Below are positions 39,113 to 46,111 of a stretch of 64,000 bases of DNA, in pieces (the stretch's first letter is position 1; each line of letters opens with the position of its first letter). The notes under the pieces are model-generated. The model did no database searches, was not told the DNA's origin, and saw nothing but the letters and a program-made list of their open reading frames with translations. Source of the DNA: Dendrosporobacter quercicolus. GTDB taxonomy: Bacteria > Bacillota > Negativicutes > DSM-1736 > Dendrosporobacteraceae. A program made the translations under genes and the position numbers. The stretch spans positions 1,193,793 through 1,257,792 of the forward strand of contig NZ_FNHB01000001.1 of assembly GCF_900104455.1 (NCBI RefSeq), given 5' to 3'.

Positions 39113-39774
39113 TTTCCAGCCTCGCTTTCCAGTAAGCTTTTTATGTCTTCCACTAATTTTTCAATGCGGGGAAACTTCATTTTAAAACTGACCCGGTTGG
39201 CAATTAACCGGGCGGTTGCAGGATGAATCTGCGCAACCTCTACCAACTGATTCTCTTTCAGCGTACGGCCGGTTTCAACCAGATCAACGATAATTTCGGC
39301 CAGCCCCACCATTGGTCCCAATTCAATCGAACCATTCAGTTTAATAATTTCGGTTTGAATACCCATACTATGAAAATACCGTTCCGCAATATTGGGGTAT
39401 TTCGTGGCTACCCTCATATGTGCGTAATCACTCAGCTTTTCCTGCTTCAATGCCTGCGGTACGGCCACCACCATCCGGCAGTAGCCAAACTTTAAATCCA
39501 GCAGTTCATAGACATCTTTGCTTTCTTCCAGCAGCACATCCTTGCCAATAATGCCAATATCGGCAGCGCCGTATTCGACATAGGTAGGCAGATCAGCCGT
39601 TTTCGTAATGATAAATCTTATTTTTTCAACCTCATTGCTGATCACTAATTTACGGGAGTTTTCACTAAGGCCTTCGGCCGTGCAGCCTAATTTTCCCAGC
39701 AAAGCGGCCGCCGGCGTAAACAATTTGCCCTTCGGCAAGGCAATCGTAAGATATTCCATATCGCTTGAAGTCAC
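39109..39774 (-). CDS. hisG: ATP phosphoribosyltransferase, short form
   Basis: The 221-residue protein starts in the family motif EYLTIALPKGKLF and contains the PRPP-binding VETGRTLKENQL. It lacks the C-terminal ACT-like domain of long HisG and therefore needs HisZ, whose gene is at 41421-42620. The start is decided by AGGAGGG placed six bases before a GTG at 39774. The first methionine of the family consensus follows five codons later. It is the first gene of the main his operon. Confidence 0.93.
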   Translation of the reverse strand: MTSSDMEYLTIALPKGKLFTPAAALLGKLGCTAEGLSENSRKLVISNEVEKIRFIITKTADLPTYVEYGAADIGIIGKDVLLEESKDVYELLDLKFGYCRMVVAVPQALKQEKLSDYAHMRVATKYPNIAERYFHSMGIQTEIIKLNGSIELGPMVGLAEIIVDLVETGRTLKENQLVEVAQIHPATARLIANRVSFKMKFPRIEKLVEDIKSLLESEAGK

Positions 39775-39828
39775 GAAAACCCTCCTGCTCATCTATCCTT
39801 TAGTTATTTAAAGTGCTAATATATCACT

Positions 39829-39857
39829 ATGTTACCATCGGGAATCAGCGGCGTCAA
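39829..39857 (-). promoter_or_regulatory. Promoter of the his operon
   Basis: On the minus strand TTGACG and TAACAT are separated by exactly 17 bases, with the -10 ending 54 bases before the hisG GTG. I see no T-box or attenuator in the short leader, so control is likely at initiation. Confidence 0.6.
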
Positions 39858-39942
39858 CGTTTTTATGTAGGAATTTATAAAAATGAAGCGAAGTATATAT
39901 ATTAAATAAGATAACAATTGGTAAAGGAGGCGGCATGAAACA

Positions 39943-40893
39943 ATGCCTGCATTCAATATTCTGGTCATAAATAAACTGGCGGAGCGGCATATCGCCGCTA
40001 TTAAAAGCGCTGCACCGGACAGCACGGTGCTTGCGGCCGAACCGGCTGACGCCGGCCGGCATATAGGAGACGCCAATATTGTGGCAACCTGGGGAACAGC
40101 AGATTTTCGGCCGTTATTTACCCAGGCTCCCGAATTACGGTGGGTTCATGCCCTGAGCGCCGGTGTGGAAAAGCTGCTGTTTCCTGAAATGCTGAATTCG
40201 TCGGTCAAGCTTACCAACTCCCGGGGAATTCACGGCATTCCCATGTCGGAGCATGTATTGTCCCTGATCCTGGCGTTTACCCGCGGACTGCATGTGCTGT
40301 TCAAACAGCAACAGCAGCAAATCTGGCAACGCACTCCGCTGGAGGAAGTTTACGAAAAGACCATCGGCATCGTTGGTTTGGGCAGTATCGGGCGCGAAGT
40401 CGCCAAACGGGCCAAAGCGCTGGGTATGCGGGTGATTGCCGCCAAACGGGAACAAACCGCCGAATTATTCGTGGATGAGCTTTATCTGCCTGACCAACTG
40501 ACCGATTTGCTGAAAACCGCCGATTTTATTGTTGTCGCATTACCGTTAACCGCCCAGACCCGGCACCTCTTTACCACTGCATTATTCAGGCAGATGAAGC
40601 CTTCGGCTTATTTCATCAATGTTTCCCGGGGAGCGGTCGTGAATGAAGCCGACCTGACTGCCGCTTTGCGCGAGGGAACCATCAAAGGAGCGGCGCTGGA
40701 TGTTTTTGAACAGGAGCCACTGCCGCAAAGCTCACCGCTTTGGACTATGCCCAACGTCATCATCACACCGCATATTGCCGCAATTTCCCCTTATTATCTG
40801 GACCGGGCAATTAAGCTGTTTTGTCAAAACCTGACCAGCTTTGCCGCCGGTGAAGATATGGTCAATTTGATTGACAAGCAAAAAGGCTATTAA
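39943..40893 (+). CDS. D-2-hydroxyacid dehydrogenase
   Basis: The 316-residue protein has the NAD-binding GLGSIGREVAKRAKALGM motif (near residue 145). Catalytic Arg lies in NVSRGAVVNE, Glu in DVFEQEPLP and His in PHIAAISPYY. The lack of the usual glycine-rich N-terminal consensus places it among the GhrA-like branch. It is divergent from hisG and its 3' end overlaps the HD-domain gene by four bases. The GGAGG is 12 bases from this ATG but well spaced for an 11-codon frame starting at 39935. Confidence 0.83.
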   Translation: MPAFNILVINKLAERHIAAIKSAAPDSTVLAAEPADAGRHIGDANIVATWGTADFRPLFTQAPELRWVHALSAGVEKLLFPEMLNSSVKLTNSRGIHGIPMSEHVLSLILAFTRGLHVLFKQQQQQIWQRTPLEEVYEKTIGIVGLGSIGREVAKRAKALGMRVIAAKREQTAELFVDELYLPDQLTDLLKTADFIVVALPLTAQTRHLFTTALFRQMKPSAYFINVSRGAVVNEADLTAALREGTIKGAALDVFEQEPLPQSSPLWTMPNVIITPHIAAISPYYLDRAIKLFCQNLTSFAAGEDMVNLIDKQKGY

Positions 40894-41417
40894 TGCTGAT
40901 GATCGGCCTGCCTTAATATTGCCAGCTCCGGTGGATCATCATGGGCCGGAGCTGCGTGATGCTTCGCCACAATAGCGGCGACGGACGCCTCTGTACCCGC
41001 TTGCTGCAGCAACGCCGCACTGCGGGCCGGATGATGAAAATAGACATAAAAAGCATGACGCAGATTTTGCAGTTTACTGCCGCGGCCGGCCCGGCCCCAC
41101 TGCTTTGCCCAGCGGGGGGCAAGCCGGTGCGCAACTACCGTTAGAATTTTATCAGCCGTACTGACATCGCCGTAAACTTTGCCGACATCATGCAGCAAGG
41201 CGCACTTCGTCAATAAGCGGCGGTCAACGCCCGCCACGCCGTCAGCCAGCTTCCGGGCCGTATAGGCCACATTCAGGGCATGACGCTGGTCAGGCAAATT
41301 CATCCCCCAAAACAACGCCTGTTCAGGCGGCTGTAAGCTACTCTCAACAAACGCTCGGTCCGCCGGGCTAATACGGGCCGTAAATGCACAAAACACCTGC
41401 CGGACCCGGGTTAACAT
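40890..41417 (-). CDS. HD-domain phosphohydrolase
   Basis: The 175-residue protein has the HD superfamily ligands in order: His in RHALNVAY, His-Asp in LLHDVGKVYG, later histidines (YFHHPARSA and AKHHAAP) and Asp in RQADHQH. Such proteins cleave phosphate esters or nucleotides using metal ions. It lies three bases after hisZ, so the two are co-transcribed. No histidinol-phosphate phosphatase is found in the his genes here, which makes this protein a candidate by position only. Confidence 0.75.
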   Translation of the reverse strand: MLTRVRQVFCAFTARISPADRAFVESSLQPPEQALFWGMNLPDQRHALNVAYTARKLADGVAGVDRRLLTKCALLHDVGKVYGDVSTADKILTVVAHRLAPRWAKQWGRAGRGSKLQNLRHAFYVYFHHPARSAALLQQAGTEASVAAIVAKHHAAPAHDDPPELAILRQADHQH

Positions 41418-41420
41418 CGC

Positions 41421-42620
41421 TTAATCCTCCGTAAGATAAATTAGCCGTTCAAAGCCTTTGTCCGTTTGGCTGGCTGCTGCCTCCCGCTCTGTCTGGGCCT
41501 GACAGGCGACTTCCACCGAATAGCCGGACTTTCTCAGTTGCCCGGCTTTGGTAATTGCCGCCGCCAGACGGCCGGACGGCCAGGCCACGTAGAAGTTTTT
41601 AGCCTCGGCTTTATCGGTTTTCCCCTGACGTTCCAGCGCCAGCATAATCCGTTCAATGCCCAGGGCGAAACCGGTGGCCGGAGCGCCTGCCCCAAACGAA
41701 TTCAGCATTTGGTCATAACGTCCGCCGCCGCACAGAGGAAAACCAAGGCCTGGCGTGTAACCTTCAAAAACCATGCCGGTATAATAATCAAAATCGCGAA
41801 TGATCCCCAAATCGAAGGTTACATATTGTTCAACGCCATAAACCTTGAGCAACTGGTAAATTTCCGCTAAATTGGCCAGGGCCCCGCGGCTTTTTTCGTT
41901 TGTCACCATCGTTAAGGCCTGATCAAGCATGTCCTCACGCCCATGCCATACCGGAATCCGCTGCAATAAATGCTGCACCTCCCGGCTCAGCCCGCTAATC
42001 GCCAGGATTTCGCCAAGCCCCACCAGATCCCTGGTCAGCATCGCCAGTTTTACCTGCTGACGCTGCTGCAAGGCCAGTCCGCTTTCCTCCATAATGCCAT
42101 TGATAAACTCCACCTGCCCCAGGCTGATTTGGAACTCAGCCAAACCGGCCTCCCGCATTGACTCTACCGCCAAAGCTATGACCTCTGCATCGCCGGTTGG
42201 CCCGGCTGCTCCCATTAGTTCTACCCCGGCCTGATAAAATTCACACTGCCGGCCGGCCTGCGCCTGCTCATACCGGAATACATTGGTAAGATAAAACAGT
42301 TTGAGCGGCAGAGGGCTTTCCCGTAAACGACTGGCGGCGACTCTGGCAATGGGTGTGGTCATATCCGGCCGCAGAGCCAGAAGATGGTTATTCTTATCAA
42401 AAAATTTGAACAGATTTTGCTGAACTTCACAGCCTGCCCCCAGCGTTAACGTGTCCAAATACTCAATGGTCGGGGTAACCACCTCATCATAGCCCCACCG
42501 GACAAACATACCGGCCAGCGCGGCTTCAATCGCCCGTTTGCGGCTGGCTTCACGCGGCAGAAAATCCCGGGTGCCATAGGGTATTTGCGGTACAAATTCG
42601 TTCTGGTTCAAGGTAAACAC
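41421..42620 (-). CDS. hisZ: ATP phosphoribosyltransferase regulatory subunit
   Basis: The 399-residue protein is a histidyl-tRNA synthetase paralogue. It has IPYGTRDFLPREASRKRAIE, motif 2-like FYLTNVFRYEQAQAGRQCEF and GGGRYDQML, but no anticodon-binding domain of full HisRS length. It completes short-form HisG and gives histidine feedback control. The next gene upstream is the TrpR-like gene (six bases) and downstream the HD gene (three bases). Confidence 0.92.
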   Translation of the reverse strand: MFTLNQNEFVPQIPYGTRDFLPREASRKRAIEAALAGMFVRWGYDEVVTPTIEYLDTLTLGAGCEVQQNLFKFFDKNNHLLALRPDMTTPIARVAASRLRESPLPLKLFYLTNVFRYEQAQAGRQCEFYQAGVELMGAAGPTGDAEVIALAVESMREAGLAEFQISLGQVEFINGIMEESGLALQQRQQVKLAMLTRDLVGLGEILAISGLSREVQHLLQRIPVWHGREDMLDQALTMVTNEKSRGALANLAEIYQLLKVYGVEQYVTFDLGIIRDFDYYTGMVFEGYTPGLGFPLCGGGRYDQMLNSFGAGAPATGFALGIERIMLALERQGKTDKAEAKNFYVAWPSGRLAAAITKAGQLRKSGYSVEVACQAQTEREAAASQTDKGFERLIYLTED

Positions 42621-42626
42621 TCCATT

Positions 42627-42941
42627 CTATCGTTTCACTGCGTCCTCTTGCTCAGCTAAGCGCGTCAAAATTATTTTGTAACCGTCCGCACCATAATGCA
42701 GGCACTTTTTGACCCGGCTGATGGTCGCCGTACTGGCGCCCGTCCGCTCAACAATGGCGCTGTAAGTATGCTCACCGCTGATCATGCGGGCTACCTCCAG
42801 CCGCTGCGCCAGAGATTTCAACTCGCTGATTGTGCAGATATCTTCAAAGAATTGATAGCATTCCTCCTCATTCTGCAACAATAATATCGCCCTGAACAAT
42901 TGGTCTGTCAATTCATCTTTCAGTTTGGCATTAAAGGACAT
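42627..42941 (-). CDS. YerC/YecD family TrpR-related regulator
   Basis: The 104-residue protein starts MSFNAKLKDELTDQLFRAIL. It has the Trp-repressor-like helix-turn-helix in LAQRLEVARMISGEHTY and GASTATISRVKKCL (about residues 45-85). AAGGAG precedes this ATG; six upstream codons are open. Related TrpR-like proteins have been proposed as histidine-responsive regulators. Its place directly before hisZ supports that role here, but this remains an inference. Confidence 0.82.
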   Translation of the reverse strand: MSFNAKLKDELTDQLFRAILLLQNEEECYQFFEDICTISELKSLAQRLEVARMISGEHTYSAIVERTGASTATISRVKKCLHYGADGYKIILTRLAEQEDAVKR

Positions 42942-43064
42942 TTCATCACTCCTTCTCACTTCGGCAAGCTACCATTCTATTTTATTTCGGGTTCCTTTAA
43001 CGTTTTCCTGCTTTATTTCTTTAACTTATGAAATTGCCATAAATAAAATACCTGCGAAAAAGGA

Positions 43065-43098
43065 AAAAGTACGGGCGCAAACTGGGGCCCGTACTTTT
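43065..43098. terminator. Bidirectional terminator-like hairpin
   Basis: AAAAGTACGGGC and GCCCGTACTTTT form a 12-base perfect stem followed by TGTT on the plus strand and preceded by A-rich sequence. It separates the hisZ unit from the remnant at 43126. Confidence 0.65.
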
Positions 43099-43125
43099 GT
43101 TATGTAGCTGGAAATTCGTTCATCA

Positions 43126-43320
43126 ATGCAAAATCCTACTGCCGCAGTTGGCGCTGCTTTCGCCGGTCAGCTTGCCCAGTCCCAAACGCTTCGGTTGTTT
43201 CGGTCAGTGTTAACGACCAGATCGCTGCCGGTTACCGGCGGGACGGGCGCAACGTGTACCAGCCAGCCAAGGGCAATGACGGTGCAGGCATCTTAGTTTG
43301 GGCATTGGCTGCCCGGAGTA
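43126..43320 (+). pseudogene. Possible phage structural gene remnant
   Basis: A frame opening MQNPTAAVGAAFAGQLAQSQ breaks at about 43188 and continues in another frame as NASVVSVSVNDQIAAG and VYQPAKGNDGAGILVWALAA, up to the terminator at 43333. The two pieces read like one protein with a frameshift. The composition recalls phage structural proteins, but I cannot assign a family. Confidence 0.3.
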
Positions 43321-43332
43321 TTCATGAGGTAA

Positions 43333-43360
43333 AAAAGAAGCCTGCAAGCAAGCTTCTTTT
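43333..43360 (+). terminator. Intrinsic terminator-like hairpin
   Basis: AAAAGAAGC and GCTTCTTTT pair around a ten-base loop. The right arm ends in TTTT. It lies behind the remnant at 43126. Sequence 43361-43499 holds nothing I can support. Confidence 0.55.
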
Positions 43361-43499
43361 CGTCCGGCTCTGCCATTCCCGCGGCATACACCCGATCGTA
43401 TCCTTCTGTGGCTCCGTTTAACGCTTTTGAGTTACCGGGCCTTCTCCTGCTTACCGGCTTTTGGTATTGACCAACCAGTCACACCAGGCTATAAAAAAA

Positions 43500-44123
43500 T
43501 TATTGGCCTACGCCGTAAAAGAAAACACTGGTAATTTCGTTTGCTGTGGCCTCAACATCGTCACCGACCAAATGTTGGAACACCATCATGACAATAACAC
43601 TGAACAAACCATAGGCAACCCGGTTGGTATCACATTCCCGGATAACGCCCTGGGTAATTCCCTCCTGAAACACCACTTGCAGCAGGCCGATGGTGTCGCG
43701 AAAGCGCTGCTGGTATTTCTCCTGCTGCTCCTCACTAAACGACGAATAGCCTTCGCTGCCCAAACCGCGCAATTCATGCATCAACACCCGCCATAAATCG
43801 GCGTTATCCGAATAGAACTGCAGAAATACCTTAACCATCGCCCTGATTTTGTCCAGGGGCGGCAAACCGGTTTTGGCAATCTCGGATAATATTTGCTCAA
43901 ATGGCGTGCTCCGTTCCTTAATTAAGGTATAAAAAAGTTGTTCCTTGTTGACAAAATAATTGTAGACCGTACCTTTTCCGGTATCGGCTAATGCAATAAT
44001 CTCGTCAACGGTTGCCCGGTGAAAGCCTTTGCGGGAAAAAACCACATATGCTGCTTCCAGGATCTGCTGGCGTTTGTTTTGTGAGTCTGTAGAAATTTCG
44101 TTTTCCCGGCTGTAAATAATCAT
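43500..44123 (-). CDS. TetR/AcrR family regulator
   Basis: The 207-residue protein has the TetR N-terminal DNA-binding domain (RQQILEAAYVVFSRKGF, then ATVDEIIALADTGKGTVYNY, about residues 18-60). The C-terminal helical ligand domain contains MHELRGLGSEG. GGGGGAGG lies very close to the ATG at 44123, and no better start exists. It has its own strong promoter and stands alone without an adjacent exporter, so the target is not visible. Confidence 0.83.
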   Translation of the reverse strand: MIIYSRENEISTDSQNKRQQILEAAYVVFSRKGFHRATVDEIIALADTGKGTVYNYFVNKEQLFYTLIKERSTPFEQILSEIAKTGLPPLDKIRAMVKVFLQFYSDNADLWRVLMHELRGLGSEGYSSFSEEQQEKYQQRFRDTIGLLQVVFQEGITQGVIRECDTNRVAYGLFSVIVMMVFQHLVGDDVEATANEITSVFFYGVGQ

Positions 44124-44150
44124 TACCTCCCCCAAATACATAACATTATC

Positions 44151-44179
44151 ATTATAAAAACTCGCCCAAGCACTGTCAA
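44151..44179 (-). promoter_or_regulatory. Consensus promoter of the TetR gene
   Basis: On the minus strand a perfect TTGACA and a perfect TATAAT are separated by exactly 17 bases, 28 bases before the start codon. ATAATGATAATGTTAT, an imperfect dyad, overlaps the -10 and could be an autoregulatory operator. Confidence 0.75.
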
Positions 44180-44225
44180 TCAAAATCCGTTCTCCCGATA
44201 AATTTATCCGCCGGCTAACCCGCTT

Positions 44226-45167
44226 TTAAGACAAACAGGCTTGGATTACCCTTATACTATTCTTATTACAGATTTTTTCAATTTCTCCTTCCTTAAAACC
44301 GCTGCATTTTAACGCCTGAACCAATTTGCCAATTTGCCCGATGTTTTCAATTTCCAGCCGGGGATCAATACCGTCGAAATCCGAGCCTAGCGCCAGTACA
44401 TCAATACCGCCAACCTGATAGATATGTCTGATATGATGCACAATATCCTCCACCCGGCTGACCGGACTGGCGCCAAGAAAACGATTGGCGAAGTTAACGC
44501 CCACTACACCGCCTTTTTCCGCCAATCGCCTGATCATCGGGTCGGTAAGATTACGGGGATGGCCGGTTATGCTGCGGGCATTAGAATGAGAGGCCACAAA
44601 CGGCCGGCTGGCGCATTCAGCTACGTCGTAAAATCCCTGGTCAGACAAATGAGACACGTCAACAATCATTTTCAGCTGATTCATTTCATTTACCACCTGC
44701 CGCCCAAACTCAGTCAGACCACTGTTTTGATATTCCGGACGGCAGTTAGGAAAGCCAATTTCATTGGGATAATTCCACGTAAGGGTCACTAAACGCACGC
44801 CCAAATCGTAAAACAGCCGCAAATTGCTTAATTTACCGCCAAACACCCCGCCTTCTTCAATTGTTAGAAAGGCCGAAATTTTACCAAGCTTGTCATTACT
44901 CTCAATATCGGCATAGCAGGTGGCCAACTTGATTTTATCACGATTGGCAGCCATTTCCTGAGAAAAACACGCAATAAGCCGTAAACATTCCGCCAATGGC
45001 TGAGCGGTTTCCTGCAGGTCAATAAACATCGCAAAAAACTGCGCCAGCGACCCGGCCTGCTCCAATTTGCCGATATCCACACTGAGTTCATTAGAACGCA
45101 GACCGCCGGCCGGCCGGCATTTAGCCAGGGCGGAAATGGTATCGCAATGTAAATCAATAATTTGCAT
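44226..45167 (-). CDS. Membrane-type dipeptidase (peptidase M19)
   Basis: The 313-residue protein starts IIDLHCDTISALAK with the HxD zinc motif (His7, Asp9). The bridging glutamate is in LTIEEGG. Later ligands are in VDVSHLSDQGF and ASHSNAR, and LGSDFDGID lies near the end. It hydrolyses dipeptides, often with D-amino acids, and has no signal peptide. GGAGG lies seven bases before the ATG. It is divergent from the NlpC/P60 gene, and a joint role in peptide or wall turnover is possible. Confidence 0.9.
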   Translation of the reverse strand: MQIIDLHCDTISALAKCRPAGGLRSNELSVDIGKLEQAGSLAQFFAMFIDLQETAQPLAECLRLIACFSQEMAANRDKIKLATCYADIESNDKLGKISAFLTIEEGGVFGGKLSNLRLFYDLGVRLVTLTWNYPNEIGFPNCRPEYQNSGLTEFGRQVVNEMNQLKMIVDVSHLSDQGFYDVAECASRPFVASHSNARSITGHPRNLTDPMIRRLAEKGGVVGVNFANRFLGASPVSRVEDIVHHIRHIYQVGGIDVLALGSDFDGIDPRLEIENIGQIGKLVQALKCSGFKEGEIEKICNKNSIRVIQACLS

Positions 45168-45261
45168 TGCCAGGCCTCCCCCAATCCATTTTTCAAGCTC
45201 CTGCCGGCTGTTGCAATTGGATCCGCCGGCATCGCCTTACAGCACTACTAACTTTTTCAAG

Positions 45262-45290
45262 TTTACATAATGTTTAAAATAAGGTATGAT
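45262..45290 (+). promoter_or_regulatory. Promoter of the NlpC/P60 gene
   Basis: TTTACA and TATGAT are separated by exactly 17 bases, 69 bases before the start. The leader contains the palindrome TTCCGGTATCACCGGAA. Confidence 0.65.
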
Positions 45291-45359
45291 AGTACCATGT
45301 GTTAAAAATTTTCGCTCATTCGTTCCGGTATCACCGGAAAACAATAGGAGGGTTGCACA

Positions 45360-46013
45360 ATGTTTAAGGTTAAATCGCCGCTGGCGGTCGCGTTGCTCCT
45401 GACCGTATCGGTAACTGTAATCACCCCGGCCCCGACTTATGCCTCTGCGTTGGACAGCCTGCTCACCCCGACGACAAAAACTGCTGCCGCCAATTCCGGC
45501 AGTTCTTCCGGCGGCAGCAGCTTCCTTGACGTTTTGGTGGGACTGTTATTAGGCAAACTGCTGGGCAACAGCTCCAGTAAAGATGATAACTCCGTCGCCC
45601 CCGGCATAACAGGCAAGCAAACAGCCGGCCAATCGACGGCTACCGGCAATGCCCTGATTGCCACCGGTAAAAAATATCTGGGCGTTCCCTACGTCTGGGG
45701 CGGTACAACCACGGCCGGCTTTGACTGTTCCGGCTTTACCCAGTATGTAATGAAACAAAACGGTATTTCCATCCCCCGGACTGCGGCTGAGCAATTTGCC
45801 GCCGGTAAAGCGGTTGATAAAAAGAATTTAAAAGTCGGCGATCTGGTCTTTTTCACCACCTATAAGCCAGGCGCATCCCATGTAGGGTTCTATATGGGCA
45901 ATGACCAATTCATTCACGCCAGTTCTTCCGCCAAGCAGGTAGCAATATCGTCCCTGTCTGAGCAGTACTTTGTGGACCGTTATATTGGCGCCCGCAGTTT
46001 TGACAAGTATTAA
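45360..46013 (+). CDS. Secreted NlpC/P60 endopeptidase (C40)
   Basis: The 217-residue protein has a signal peptide (residues 1-29, ending TYASA). A serine/glycine-rich linker follows, with a hydrophobic stretch around 56-69, then an NlpC/P60 domain from about residue 95. Catalytic Cys123 lies in TTAGFDCSGFTQYV, His174 in GASHVGFY and the third polar residue near His186. Such enzymes cut D-Glu-mDAP bonds in cell-wall peptides. There is no LysM or SH3 domain. AGGAGG lies before the ATG. Confidence 0.9.
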   Translation: MFKVKSPLAVALLLTVSVTVITPAPTYASALDSLLTPTTKTAAANSGSSSGGSSFLDVLVGLLLGKLLGNSSSKDDNSVAPGITGKQTAGQSTATGNALIATGKKYLGVPYVWGGTTTAGFDCSGFTQYVMKQNGISIPRTAAEQFAAGKAVDKKNLKVGDLVFFTTYKPGASHVGFYMGNDQFIHASSSAKQVAISSLSEQYFVDRYIGARSFDKY

Positions 46014-46079
46014 GCCGGTTACGAAGAAAGTATGGTGTTCGCCTCCCGGGAATCCGGAAGGCCAACCCGCAGGGATTGA

Positions 46080-46111
46080 CAGGCCGGAAAGCACCGGCCT
46101 GTTTTCCTTTA
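46080..46111. terminator. Terminator between converging genes
   Basis: CAGGCCGG and CCGGCCTG form an 8-base stem with TTTTCCTTTA on the plus strand. It ends the NlpC/P60 gene and slightly overlaps the 3' end of the M16C gene on the other strand. Confidence 0.75.
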
